A program made the translations under genes and the position numbers. Below, in pieces: positions 20,231-27,944 of a stretch of 64,000 nucleotides of DNA. Below the pieces are notes generated by a model. The model saw nothing but the letters and a program-made list of their open reading frames with translations, made no database searches and was not told the DNA's origin. How positions within the stretch are numbered: position 1 is the stretch's first letter; the number at the start of each line of letters is the position of its first letter. This DNA is from Ornithinimicrobium ciconiae. Lineage in GTDB: Bacteria; Actinomycetota; Actinomycetes; Actinomycetales; Dermatophilaceae. Where the stretch lies: contig NZ_CP041616.1 of NCBI RefSeq assembly GCF_007197575.1, positions 1,984,001-2,048,000 on the forward strand, given 5' to 3'.

Positions 20231-21475
20231 TCAGAGGTCGGTGAGCGCGATGCCGCTGTCGGCGAGTTGCTCCGGCGCGATCTGTCGCCCGATGAGGGCA
20301 CGCAGGTCGTCGTTGACGTCCCAGATGTTGACGTTCATGGCCGCGCTCACCGCTCCGGCGTGCAACCAGAAGGCGATGAACTCGCCGGAGCCCAGGTCGC
20401 CGCGGATCACCACGTCATCCTCGGCGCTGCCGTGCCCGACATACTCCATGCCGAGGTCGAACTGGTCGGTGTAGAAGTAGGGCGCCCAGTCATAGGTCTC
20501 GGAGCCGCCCGTGATGGTGGCTGCCGCCAGCTTGCCCTGCCGGATGGCGTTGTCCCAGTGCTCAACCCGCAGCGGCGCACCCAGGACCGTATGCCGTGCC
20601 TGAGCCACGTCTCCGACGGCCAGGACGTCGGGGTCGTCCACCGAGCGCAGGTGCTCATCCACCAGGACACCGGACTCCACGGTCAGACCCGCGGCCTGGG
20701 CCAGCCCCGTGTTGGGAACGGCACCGACCCCGAGCAGCACGAGATCGGCCGGCAGGGTCTCGCCGTCCACGACGACGCCGGTGACCTTGCCGTCGCTGCC
20801 GGTCAGCTCGGACACGCCCACACCGGTCCGCAGGTCGACCCCGTGGTCACGGTGCAACTGGGCGAAGTGCTGGGCGACGGTGGCCCCGAGCACCGGGAGC
20901 AACGGCAGCTCAGCGCGCTCCAGGACGGTGACCTCGCACTCGCCAGCCCGGGCCGCAGCCGCGACCTCGAGGCCGATCCAGCCCCCGCCGACGATGACGA
21001 TGCGGGCGTGGTGTCCGATGGCCTCGCGCAGGGCGTCGCTGTCACTGATCCGGCGCAGCGTCAGCACGCCGGCCAGGTCGGCTCCGGGCAGGGGGATGCG
21101 GCGCGGCTCGGCACCGGTGGCCAGCACGAGCGAGCTGTAGCCCAGCCGCTCACCACTGGCCAGCTCGACCTCGTGCCCGGTCCGGTCGATGGCGACGGCG
21201 GCGTCACCGAAGTGGGTCGAGACATCGTGCTCGGCATACCAGTCGGCGGGGTGGACATAGGCCTCCTCGAGGTCCTCGTCCCCCTGCAGATAGCCCTTGG
21301 ACAGGGGTGGGCGCTGATAGGGGCGCTCCTGCTCATCGCCCACCAGGGTGACGGGCCCGGCATACTCACGTGCGCGCAGCGCCTCGACGACCGTGGCTCC
21401 GGCGAGTCCGGCGCCGATCACCACCACGCCGGGCTGTGCCTCGGGTGCGGGGGTTGCCTGCTCGGTGGTGGACAT
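20231..21475 (-). CDS. FAD-dependent ferredoxin/rubredoxin reductase
   Basis: A 414-residue NAD(P)H:ferredoxin-type oxidoreductase, like the reductase components of P450 and dioxygenase systems (BphA4/ThcD type). FAD motif VVVIGAGLAGATVVEALR is at residues 17-34, ERPYQRPPLSKGYL is characteristic, NAD-binding IVIVGGGWIGLEVAAAA is near 160, and VLAVGDVAQ is the second FAD motif. The C-terminal domain has HWDNAIRQG and PYFYTDQFDLGMEYVG. It has no disulfide pair. ATG 21475 follows GAAAGGA. It lies 20 bases after the folE stop on the same strand, so the pair probably form one transcript controlled from the folE promoter. Confidence 0.92.
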   Translation of the reverse strand: MSTTEQATPAPEAQPGVVVIGAGLAGATVVEALRAREYAGPVTLVGDEQERPYQRPPLSKGYLQGDEDLEEAYVHPADWYAEHDVSTHFGDAAVAIDRTGHEVELASGERLGYSSLVLATGAEPRRIPLPGADLAGVLTLRRISDSDALREAIGHHARIVIVGGGWIGLEVAAAARAGECEVTVLERAELPLLPVLGATVAQHFAQLHRDHGVDLRTGVGVSELTGSDGKVTGVVVDGETLPADLVLLGVGAVPNTGLAQAAGLTVESGVLVDEHLRSVDDPDVLAVGDVAQARHTVLGAPLRVEHWDNAIRQGKLAAATITGGSETYDWAPYFYTDQFDLGMEYVGHGSAEDDVVIRGDLGSGEFIAFWLHAGAVSAAMNVNIWDVNDDLRALIGRQIAPEQLADSGIALTDL

Positions 21476-21495
21476 GGCGGATCCTTTCGTGGGGG

Positions 21496-22083
21496 TCAGT
21501 GCAGGAGAGTGAGGAACTCGGCGCGGGTGGCTCCGTCACGCAGCGCGCCCCGCAGCGCCGACGTGCGGGTGGTGGTGCCGGCGGCCCGCACCCCGCGCAG
21601 GGTCATGCAGGTGTGTTCGGCCTCGATGACCACGCCGACGCCGCGCGGTGTCAGCTCATGGTCGATCCAGTCGGCGACCTGCTGGGTCAGCCGCTCCTGG
21701 ACCTGGGGGCGGCGGGCAAACATCTGCACGACGCGGGCAAACTTGGACAGGCCGAGGATGCGCTGGCCGGGCAGATAGCCGATGTGCGCGCGGCCGGTGA
21801 AGGGCAGCAGGTGGTGCTCGCAGACCGACTGCACGGGGATGGCGCGGACCAGGACGAGTTCGTCATAGCCCTCGTCGTTGTCGAAGGTGGTCATCTCGAA
21901 CGGTCGTGAGGAGAGCATGGCGGCATAAGCCTGGGCCATCCGGCGCGGGCTGCGGGCCATGCTCTCGTTGTCGCAGTCGACACCGAGGGCGGCGAGGAAG
22001 GCCGCCGCGGCCTCGGTGGCCTGGTCGAGCCGGTCCGCGACGTGAGGCACCGGGGTGGGGGACAGCTCGGAGTATGTCGTCAC
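21496..22083 (-). CDS. folE: GTP cyclohydrolase I
   Basis: A 195-residue GTP cyclohydrolase I, which converts GTP to 7,8-dihydroneopterin triphosphate for folate and pterin synthesis. Zn ligands: Cys and His in VQSVCEHHLLPF and Cys in EHTCMTLRG. Other motifs are GRAHIGYLPGQRILGLSK, RRPQVQERLT and the GTP-binding RGV. GTG 22083 stands eight bases after AGGAGG. It is separated from other folate genes and shares an operator region with a divergent Fe-S-type regulator, which suggests a stress-inducible second copy rather than the main folate-operon enzyme. That last point is inference. Confidence 0.93.
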   Translation of the reverse strand: MTTYSELSPTPVPHVADRLDQATEAAAAFLAALGVDCDNESMARSPRRMAQAYAAMLSSRPFEMTTFDNDEGYDELVLVRAIPVQSVCEHHLLPFTGRAHIGYLPGQRILGLSKFARVVQMFARRPQVQERLTQQVADWIDHELTPRGVGVVIEAEHTCMTLRGVRAAGTTTRTSALRGALRDGATRAEFLTLLH

Positions 22084-22115
22084 GCGGGTCCTCCTGGGTG
22101 GTGCTGGACGGAGCT

Positions 22116-22143
22116 TCTAACGGAGAGTACTCTTGACGTTAGA
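22116..22143. promoter_or_regulatory. Operator between folE and the HTH regulator gene
   Basis: TCTAACG (22116-22122) and CGTTAGA (22137-22143) are perfect 7-bp inverted half sites. Between them lies the palindrome AGAGTACTCT (22124-22133). The site is 32 bases from both start codons and fits a dimeric regulator, most simply the neighbouring HTH protein acting on both genes. Confidence 0.65.
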
Positions 22144-22175
22144 CCTGAAGGTGCTGCGACGCAAGAGGAGGATCC

Positions 22176-22895
22176 ATGACGGGGGAGCCGTTCGAGCGGG
22201 CGGTGGACAGCATCGCCTCCCTGGCCGAGCCGGTGCGGAGAGAGCTCTATCGGTATGTGTGCCAGCGGGACGTCCCGGTGGGTCGCGAGGAAGCGGCAGA
22301 GGCGACGGGCCTGGCCCACCACACGGTGAAGTTCCACCTGGACCGGTTGGCCGCCGACGGCCTGTTGGAGGTGGACTATCAACGGCTCGGCGACAGGACC
22401 GGCCCAGGCGCCGGAAGGCCGGCCAAGGTCTATCGCCGCGTCGAAGAGGAGGTCAGCATCTCCCTGCCGGCGCGCGATTATGCCCTGGCCGGAGAGCTGC
22501 TGGCCGCTACCGTCGACGCTGCGGCGATGTCCGGGCGGCCGGTCCTGGAGGTGCTGACCGAGGTGGCCACGGCGCGCGGTGCAGAGCTGGCTCGGGACGC
22601 CTCGGCGCCAGACGCCTCAGCTGCGCAGCCAGGGGGGCCTGGCGGGAGCGACGTGTTGGCGATCGCCTCCGAGGCGCTGGCCCGGCACGGTTTTGAACCG
22701 CGCAGCGACGGCGACCGGGTGCTGTTGACCAACTGCCCGTTCCACGCTCTCGCGCAGCGGCACACGCAACTGGTCTGCGGCATGAACCACGCCATGCTTG
22801 AGGGCTTCACGGGTGAGCTGGCCCCGGGGTGCCTGGCCGCACACCTCGACCCTGCCCCCGGGCGTTGCTGCGTGACCCTCAGTCAGCAGCGATGA
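22176..22895 (+). CDS. ArsR-like HTH regulator with SufR-type Cys ligands (COG2345)
   Basis: A 239-residue regulator. The winged-HTH occupies residues about 10-90: SLAEPVRRELYRYVCQ, then VGREEAAEATGLAHHTVKFHLDRLAADGLL. The C-terminal domain carries Cys in LLTNCPFHALA, QLVCGMNHAM and GRCCVTL, the pattern used by SufR-like proteins of this family to hold an Fe-S cluster. It is probably a redox or NO/iron sensor. ATG 22176 follows AAGAGGAGG. It is divergent from folE and the ferredoxin reductase gene with an operator between, so these are its likely targets along with itself. No suf genes are in the window. Confidence 0.8.
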   Translation: MTGEPFERAVDSIASLAEPVRRELYRYVCQRDVPVGREEAAEATGLAHHTVKFHLDRLAADGLLEVDYQRLGDRTGPGAGRPAKVYRRVEEEVSISLPARDYALAGELLAATVDAAAMSGRPVLEVLTEVATARGAELARDASAPDASAAQPGGPGGSDVLAIASEALARHGFEPRSDGDRVLLTNCPFHALAQRHTQLVCGMNHAMLEGFTGELAPGCLAAHLDPAPGRCCVTLSQQR

Positions 22896-22904
22896 CAGAG
22901 TCCG

Positions 22905-23858
22905 TCAGGAGCGTCGGCCGGAGGCGGTCAGCCAGCTCTCGTCCAGGGCCGGCGAGTCCGTGTCGTCGGCCGGGTCGGACGGACTCGGCTCAGCCGTCAC
23001 CGTGACGTCCGTGTCCGGCTCGGACGGGCTCGGCTCAGCCGTCACCGTGACGTCCGTGTCCGGCTCGCCAACCAACGGCCCCGGGCCCACGGGCGCACCG
23101 GTGGTCCAGAAGATGCCGAGCCGCATGCCGTGCAGGTCCTGCACGTGGATGTCCATGTCGAAGACCTCGCGCAGCACCTCGCGCTGCATGATCTCGTGCG
23201 GGCCACCCTGGAGCACGACCCGTCCGTCGCGCATCGCCACGATGTGGTCGGAGAAGCAGGAGGCGAAGTTGATGTCGTGCAGCACCAGGACGATCGTCTT
23301 GCCCAGGTCGTCGGCCGCCCGTCGCAGCAGCGTCATCATCGACGACGCGTGCTTCATGTCGAGATTATTGAGCGGCTCGTCCAGCAGGATGTAGTCGGTG
23401 TCCTGCGCCAGGATCATCGCGATGTAGGCCCGCTGGCGCTGCCCGCCGGAGAGCTGGTCCAGGAAGCGGTCGCGCAGCGGCTGCAGGTCCAGATAGTCCA
23501 GGGCTTCGTCGACCAGCTGGTGGTCCTCCGGGTTCAGGCGCCCCTTGGAGTAGGGGAAGCGCCCGAAGCGCACCAGGTCCACCACGGTCAGCCGGGCGGT
23601 GATGCGGTTGTCCTGGCGCAGCACGGCCAGCCGGCGGGCGATCGCGTCGTCACCGGCGGTCTGCACGTCGAGGCCGTCGATCAGCACCGTGCCGCTCTCG
23701 GGCTTGATCAGCCGACTGATCACCGACAACAGCGTCGACTTGCCGGCACCGTTTGCCCCGACGATCGAGGTCAGCTGCCCGACCGGAAGGGTGAGCCCGA
23801 CCTCGTCGAGCACCAGCTGGCGGTCATAGCGGTGGCTGACATTGCGGATGGTGATCAC
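22905..23858 (-). CDS. Siderophore ABC transporter ATP-binding protein
   Basis: A 317-residue FecE/FhuC-type ATPase. Walker A is VGANGAGKSTLL, the signature LSGGQRQRAYIA, Walker B DYILLDEP, and the H-loop LVLHDINFA. It energises the two FecCD permeases encoded just upstream, whose gene overlaps this start by four bases. The last 65 residues are an unusual extension beyond the family's end, low complexity and containing a duplicated 15-residue unit that begins DTDVTVTAEPSPS. It is the last gene of the IdeR-box operon. The substrate is a ferric siderophore by family. Confidence 0.9.
   Translation of the reverse strand: MITIRNVSHRYDRQLVLDEVGLTLPVGQLTSIVGANGAGKSTLLSVISRLIKPESGTVLIDGLDVQTAGDDAIARRLAVLRQDNRITARLTVVDLVRFGRFPYSKGRLNPEDHQLVDEALDYLDLQPLRDRFLDQLSGGQRQRAYIAMILAQDTDYILLDEPLNNLDMKHASSMMTLLRRAADDLGKTIVLVLHDINFASCFSDHIVAMRDGRVVLQGGPHEIMQREVLREVFDMDIHVQDLHGMRLGIFWTTGAPVGPGPLVGEPDTDVTVTAEPSPSEPDTDVTVTAEPSPSDPADDTDSPALDESWLTASGRRS
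22977..23067. repeat. 45-bp tandem duplication in the ATPase 3' end
   Basis: The stretch from 22984 to 23028 is repeated, nearly exactly, from 23029. It adds one 15-residue copy to the protein tail and keeps the frame. Confidence 0.8.
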
Positions 23859-24898
23859 AGTTTGACCGTCCTCATGAGAAGCAGGATGAAATAGATGCCA
23901 CCGACCAGGTTGACGACCACGCTCAAGGTGGTGGCGTTGTCCATCAGGTGACCGACCACGAACTGCCCCCCGACCGTGCAGAGCACGCCCACCAGGGCCG
24001 ATCCCAGGACCAACTCGGTATGCCGGTGAGTCGGCAGGATCTGCCGGGCCAGGTTAGCCACGATGAGACCGAGGAAGAGCATCGGCCCCACCAGGGCGGT
24101 CGAGACGGCCACCAGCAGGGTCACCACGGCCAGGCTGAAGGTGACCACCCGGTGATAGGGCAGCCCGAGGGCCAGGGCGTTGTCATAACCGAGGTCGACA
24201 ACGTCGAGCTGGCGCAGCAAGGGCACCAGGGCCGCCAGGCCGACCGCGCAGACGATGGCCGCCACGACCAGCAGGTCACCGTCCACGGTGTTGAAGGTGG
24301 CGAACATGACGTCCTGCAGGGTCAGGAAGTCGTTGGGGCTGAGCACGCGCGAGGCCAGCGACGTCAGCGAGCCGAAGAGCGAGCCGATCACGATGCCGAC
24401 CAGGACCAGCACCAGCAGGTTGCGGCTGTTGCGCCCGAACAGCCAGCGGAAGAGCAGCATGCCGAAGACGACCAGTGCCGCGGTGTTGATCAGGAAGCGC
24501 TCGCCGACGCTCATCAGCATGAACGTGCTGCTGCCGAAGAAGAACACGATGACCGTCTGCACGAGCATGTAGAGCGCGTCGAAGCCCATCACGCTCGGCG
24601 TCAGGATCCGGCTGCCGGCGATGGTCTGGAAGACCAGGCTGGAGGCACCCACCGCGGCCCCCACCACGATCAGTGACCCGACCTGGCGGCTGCGCAGGTC
24701 CATCGCATAGCTCCAGGAGCCGCGCACGTCATAGGTCAGGTAGCCGATCACGGCCAGCACCGAGACCACGGCCAGGATGCCCAAGGTCATCCGGATCCGG
24801 CGTCGGCGTCGCGCCTCCTCGGCGCTGGTGTGCGAGCCGATCGGCGCGGAGCGTCCTCGCGCGGCGGCGCGCTCGCGGACGAACTGGAGGGCCGTCAT
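23855..24898 (-). CDS. Siderophore ABC permease (FecCD family)
   Basis: A 347-residue FecCD-type permease with about nine or ten membrane segments from residue 38 on, preceded by an Arg-rich cytosolic N-terminus. Family signatures include GAAVGASSLVFQTIAGSRILTPSVMG and GPMLFLGLIVANLARQILPTHRH, which contacts the ATPase. It pairs with the neighbouring permease to form the membrane channel for a ferric siderophore. It overlaps both neighbours by four bases. This permease branch resembles the YclO/CeuC type. Confidence 0.92.
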   Translation of the reverse strand: MTALQFVRERAAARGRSAPIGSHTSAEEARRRRRIRMTLGILAVVSVLAVIGYLTYDVRGSWSYAMDLRSRQVGSLIVVGAAVGASSLVFQTIAGSRILTPSVMGFDALYMLVQTVIVFFFGSSTFMLMSVGERFLINTAALVVFGMLLFRWLFGRNSRNLLVLVLVGIVIGSLFGSLTSLASRVLSPNDFLTLQDVMFATFNTVDGDLLVVAAIVCAVGLAALVPLLRQLDVVDLGYDNALALGLPYHRVVTFSLAVVTLLVAVSTALVGPMLFLGLIVANLARQILPTHRHTELVLGSALVGVLCTVGGQFVVGHLMDNATTLSVVVNLVGGIYFILLLMRTVKL

Positions 24899-25917
24899 AC
24901 CGTCGCCCCCTTGGCGGAGCGCAGGATGAGCCAGATGAAGACTGCCCCGCCGATCGCGCCCGCGATGGTGGCGACGGGCAGCTCGTAGGGGTGGATGACG
25001 GTGCGCCCGACCACGTCGCAGGCGAGCACGAAGCCGGCGCCGGCCAGGGCCGTGACGGGCAGGACGCGCCGCACGTTGTCACCCATCATCAGGGTGACCA
25101 CGTTGGGCACGATCAGGCCCAGGAACGGGATCGCGCCGACTACGACGACCACGACCGCGGCCATCACCGAGACCACGATGAGGCCGATATAGAGGATGCG
25201 CTGGTAGTTCAGGCCGAGGTTGGTCGCGAAGGACTCACCCATCCCGATCACGGTGAACCGGTCGGCGAAGAGATAGCCGATCACCCCAACCACCAGCACG
25301 ATGTAGAGCGGCTCGTAGCGGCCCTCGAGGATGCCGGAGAAGGAGCCGGTGGTCCAGATGTCGAGGAACTGCACCATGTCGCGCTGGTAGGCGACGAAGG
25401 TGGTGATGGCGGCCAGGACCCCGCCATACATCAGGCCGACCAGGGCGACCACGATGCTCTCGCGGTGCTGGATGCGCTGCAGCATCTGCAGGAAGATCAG
25501 GGTGCCGGCAATGGCGGTGACGATCGCGATGAGCATCTTGGCCACCAGCGAGGTGGAGTTGAAGAACATCGTGGCGATCAGGATGCCTAGGACCGCGGCC
25601 TCCACCGTCCCCGAGGTGCTGGGGGAGACGAAGCGGTTGGCGGTAATGCGCTGCATGATCAGGCCGGCGACCGACAGGGCCGCGCCGGCCATCAGGATGG
25701 ACAGCAGGCGGGGGAGTCGCGAGGTCGTCAGGATGTGCCAGTCAACCGTCGCGGGGGAGAGCAGGTCAGCGACCCCGAGGCTGCTCGCTGCGCCGATGCC
25801 CAGCGAGAAGTAGCTGCCCACTGCCAGGACGGCCGCGGCGATCCAGAGGTGGACGGCACGAACCCCGCCACGGCTCTGGGCCGAGGCGGGGCGTGTGCTG
25901 GTGGCTGTGGGACTCAC
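24895..25917 (-). CDS. Siderophore ABC permease (FecCD family)
   Basis: A 340-residue FecCD-type permease, resembling YclN/CeuB. Signatures: TTSRLPRLLSILMAGAALSVAGLIMQRITANRFVSPS near residue 65 and GAIPFLGLIVPNVVTLMMGDNVRRVLP near 250. About nine membrane segments are predicted. GTG 25917 begins two bases before the upstream gene's stop region ends (25920), so the operon is tight. It forms a heterodimer with the following permease. Confidence 0.92.
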   Translation of the reverse strand: MSPTATSTRPASAQSRGGVRAVHLWIAAAVLAVGSYFSLGIGAASSLGVADLLSPATVDWHILTTSRLPRLLSILMAGAALSVAGLIMQRITANRFVSPSTSGTVEAAVLGILIATMFFNSTSLVAKMLIAIVTAIAGTLIFLQMLQRIQHRESIVVALVGLMYGGVLAAITTFVAYQRDMVQFLDIWTTGSFSGILEGRYEPLYIVLVVGVIGYLFADRFTVIGMGESFATNLGLNYQRILYIGLIVVSVMAAVVVVVVGAIPFLGLIVPNVVTLMMGDNVRRVLPVTALAGAGFVLACDVVGRTVIHPYELPVATIAGAIGGAVFIWLILRSAKGATV

Positions 25918-25919
25918 GC

Positions 25920-26909
25920 TCAGAGCGTCGCCTTCACGTCGTCGATCATCTGCTGGATCGAGCTGGGCGAGTTGCCGGCGATGTACCAGGAGAAGCCGTC
26001 GACGAGCTGGATGTTGTCGTTGGTGGCGGCGTCGGTGGTGTTGACCAGGTCGTTGTTGAGCACGTCCAGGGCCGGTGCCTCGTCGGAGCCGATCGCGGCG
26101 GCGCGGTCCAGGACCAGTAGCACGCCGGGGTTGTACTCGGTGAAGAACTCCTGGCTGATCTCCTGGCCGTGCGAGCCCTCCTCGTCGACCGGGGCGCCGG
26201 TGTCGGCATAGCCGAAGGCGTCATAGACGATGCCGAAGCGCGAGCCGGGGCCGTAGGCGCTGGCGGTGCCGCCGGAGACCTGGACGAACAGGGCCGTCTC
26301 ACCGGCCTCCTTGACCTGGCCGCCGACCTCCTCGATCTGGTCGTTGACGTCGTCCATCAGGGCCTGCGCCTCGGCCTCCTTGCCGAAGAGGGAGCCGAGC
26401 TGGACCACCCGCTCCTCGGTCACCGCGAGCTGGCCGGAGGGCTCGTCATAGCGCACGGACATGTCAATCACGGTGGGGGAGATCTTCTCCATCTCGGCCA
26501 GGATCTCCGGGTTGCCGCTGCGCCCGGCGATGATGATCAGGTCGGGCTCGAGCTCGTTGATCGCCTCGTAGTCCGGCTCCTGCAGGGTCCCGATCGCGGG
26601 GATGTCGCCGTCCGCGTAGTGGGCGATGTCGTCGGGGAGGGTGATGTTGGCGGTCGGTGCCGCGTCGACCTCGATGCCCAGGTCGTTGAGGGTGCGGATG
26701 ACGCTCCAGTCGGTGGCCACGACGGTCTCGGCGTTGAGCGGGACCTCGACGGTGCGGCCCTGCGCGTCGGTGATCGAGACGGTCTCGCCGCCCGCGTCGC
26801 CAGCGTTGTCGCCCTCGGCCTCCGAGTCGGAGCCGCACGCGGTCAGCGCGAGCGCGGCGGTGAGGGCGAGGCTGGTGGCCAGGGTGCGGAACGTGGACCG
26901 AGTCGTCAT
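25920..26909 (-). CDS. Siderophore-binding lipoprotein
   Basis: A 329-residue periplasmic-binding lipoprotein of the FepB/FecB class. The signal peptide ends in lipobox LTAC, with Cys 25 as the lipidation site. A Ser/Glu/Gly-rich linker follows. The binding domain starts TVSITDAQGRTVEVP and has the family pattern APTANITLP, EPDYEAINELEPDLIIIAG. It captures the ferric siderophore outside the membrane and hands it to the two permeases. It is the first gene of the operon; an IdeR/DtxR box lies 37 bases upstream, so it is expected to be repressed by iron. Confidence 0.93.
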   Translation of the reverse strand: MTTRSTFRTLATSLALTAALALTACGSDSEAEGDNAGDAGGETVSITDAQGRTVEVPLNAETVVATDWSVIRTLNDLGIEVDAAPTANITLPDDIAHYADGDIPAIGTLQEPDYEAINELEPDLIIIAGRSGNPEILAEMEKISPTVIDMSVRYDEPSGQLAVTEERVVQLGSLFGKEAEAQALMDDVNDQIEEVGGQVKEAGETALFVQVSGGTASAYGPGSRFGIVYDAFGYADTGAPVDEEGSHGQEISQEFFTEYNPGVLLVLDRAAAIGSDEAPALDVLNNDLVNTTDAATNDNIQLVDGFSWYIAGNSPSSIQQMIDDVKATL

Positions 26910-26945
26910 GAGCTGCGTACTCCCGATATGTCAGTGGGGAAAGCC

Positions 26946-26964
26946 TTTGGTAAGGCTTACCTAA
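26946..26964 (-). promoter_or_regulatory. IdeR/DtxR iron box
   Basis: Read on the minus strand the site is TTAGGTAAGCCTTACCAAA, a 19-bp near match to the DtxR consensus with a perfect GTAAG-C-CTTAC core. TTGATA lies about 18 bases upstream of TAGGTA in the box, so the repressor would cover the -10. It controls the siderophore-import operon. Confidence 0.85.
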
Positions 26965-27243
26965 CCATCACTTCGGGCAATTATCAAACGACTCCCTGTC
27001 GTATATGTCACATCGTAACCATGTGTGCTCGGATGGCGGGCGCCGACCCCGCTGGGCGGTAGGTGCCGTTGCCGTCGATCGGTAGCCGTTGGTCGGGCAG
27101 GCGGAGGGCGTTGGCCGCGGCGCCGGTAGGCGTTGGCGCCGACTGTGGCCCGTCCCGGACTGCCAGCTCATGGTGCTCGACCGCCTGTCGACCACGACTC
27201 TCTGTGAGGTCGGCCGACACTGTGGTGTCGTACACTTGTTCGT
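26965..27243 (+). other. Intergenic region between the siderophore operon and the small-protein gene
   Basis: It holds the siderophore-operon -35 and the promoter of the next gene. CGACAC (27215-27220) and GTGTCG (27225-27230) form an inverted repeat directly before TACACT (27231-27236), which lies seven bases before ATG 27244. The rest holds nothing I can assign; an open minus-strand frame of 75 codons has no family resemblance. Confidence 0.5.
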
Positions 27244-27603
27244 ATGTCGGGACCTCCTGGGTGGCCAGAGCGCGTGCCGCCCACCGGTGTGCCCGGGTGG
27301 GAGGAGGCTGCGGTGTCCTGGCTGCTCGACCAGTGCCCGGCCGACTACCGCGCCTACCGGGCCTGGCGTCGGCACCCGGTGGCGCTGGCCTGGATCACCG
27401 TCCGGCACCTGCAGGCCGAGCTGGACGCGATGCGCGGCGCGTGGCGGGACGTCCGCGCCGACCTCGGCCCGCTGCTGCCCCCGGGGTCCCTGAGTGACGT
27501 GTTGGGGTCGCTGACCCAGGAGGGTCTGCGGCTTCGTGCCGCGCTGCGCAGCGCGCAGTTGCTGCTGGAGGCGATGCGGGTGCGGGCGCCGATCCGGGCG
27601 TGA
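27244..27603 (+). CDS. Small hypothetical protein
   Basis: A 119-residue soluble protein, not assigned to a family. It starts MSGPPGWPERVPPTGVPGWEEAAVSWLLD and is then largely helical, with WRRHPVALAWITVRHLQAELDAMRGAWRDVR and a Leu/Arg-rich second helix. Similar small proteins are, to my memory, widespread in Micrococcales. The start is fixed by a TACACT -10 seven bases upstream (leaderless). The inverted repeat against the -10 suggests it is repressed by a dimeric regulator. It precedes the repeat array and dxs. Confidence 0.7.
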   Translation: MSGPPGWPERVPPTGVPGWEEAAVSWLLDQCPADYRAYRAWRRHPVALAWITVRHLQAELDAMRGAWRDVRADLGPLLPPGSLSDVLGSLTQEGLRLRAALRSAQLLLEAMRVRAPIRA

Positions 27604-27616
27604 CTGGATGCCCAGC

Positions 27617-27800
27617 GTGTGAAGGATCCGTTCACGTGCGCGTGACGTTGTCGCGTTCGGTGCGGGGCTGTGTGAAGGATCGGTTCACGTGCGCGCGACG
27701 TTGTCGTGATCGGTGCGGGGCTGTGTGAAGGATCCGTTCACGTGTGCGCGGCGTTGTCGCGTTCGGTGCGGGCTGTGTGAAGGATCCGTTCACATGCGCG
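27617..27800. repeat. Four-copy tandem array, period about 53 bp, before dxs
   Basis: Each unit holds an inverted repeat with arms GTGAA and TTCAC around GGATCC or GGATCG. Copies begin at 27619, 27672, 27725 and 27777. Between them a GC-rich spacer is also repeated (CGTTGTCGCGTTCGG and close variants). The spacing of 53, 53 and 52 bases is five turns of B-DNA. Confidence 0.85.
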
Positions 27801-27944
27801 CACGGGCCATGGCGCGGTGCTGTGGTGGCTCACCGGGGCGCTCGGTGGGCTGGGACGCGCCCTCGGTCGCTGTGAAAAGGGTATGGGGCGGCAAGTGGTC
27901 GTAGACTCGGTCGTCACGTCCCCGGAGAAAGGCGCCGACGCATC
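27801..27944 (+). promoter_or_regulatory. Promoter and leader of dxs
   Basis: TAGACT (27902-27907) is a good -10, giving a leader of about 30 bases with GGAGAAAGG before GTG 27945. No clear -35 and no riboswitch-like structure are seen. Confidence 0.5.

Noticed and set aside
27008..27235. 75-codon minus-strand frame near the siderophore operon
   Set aside because: No family resemblance, no ribosome site, and it overlaps the promoter of the plus-strand gene.
27617..27800. The dxs-upstream array as a CRISPR
   Set aside because: The spacers are themselves repeated, there are only four units and no cas genes.
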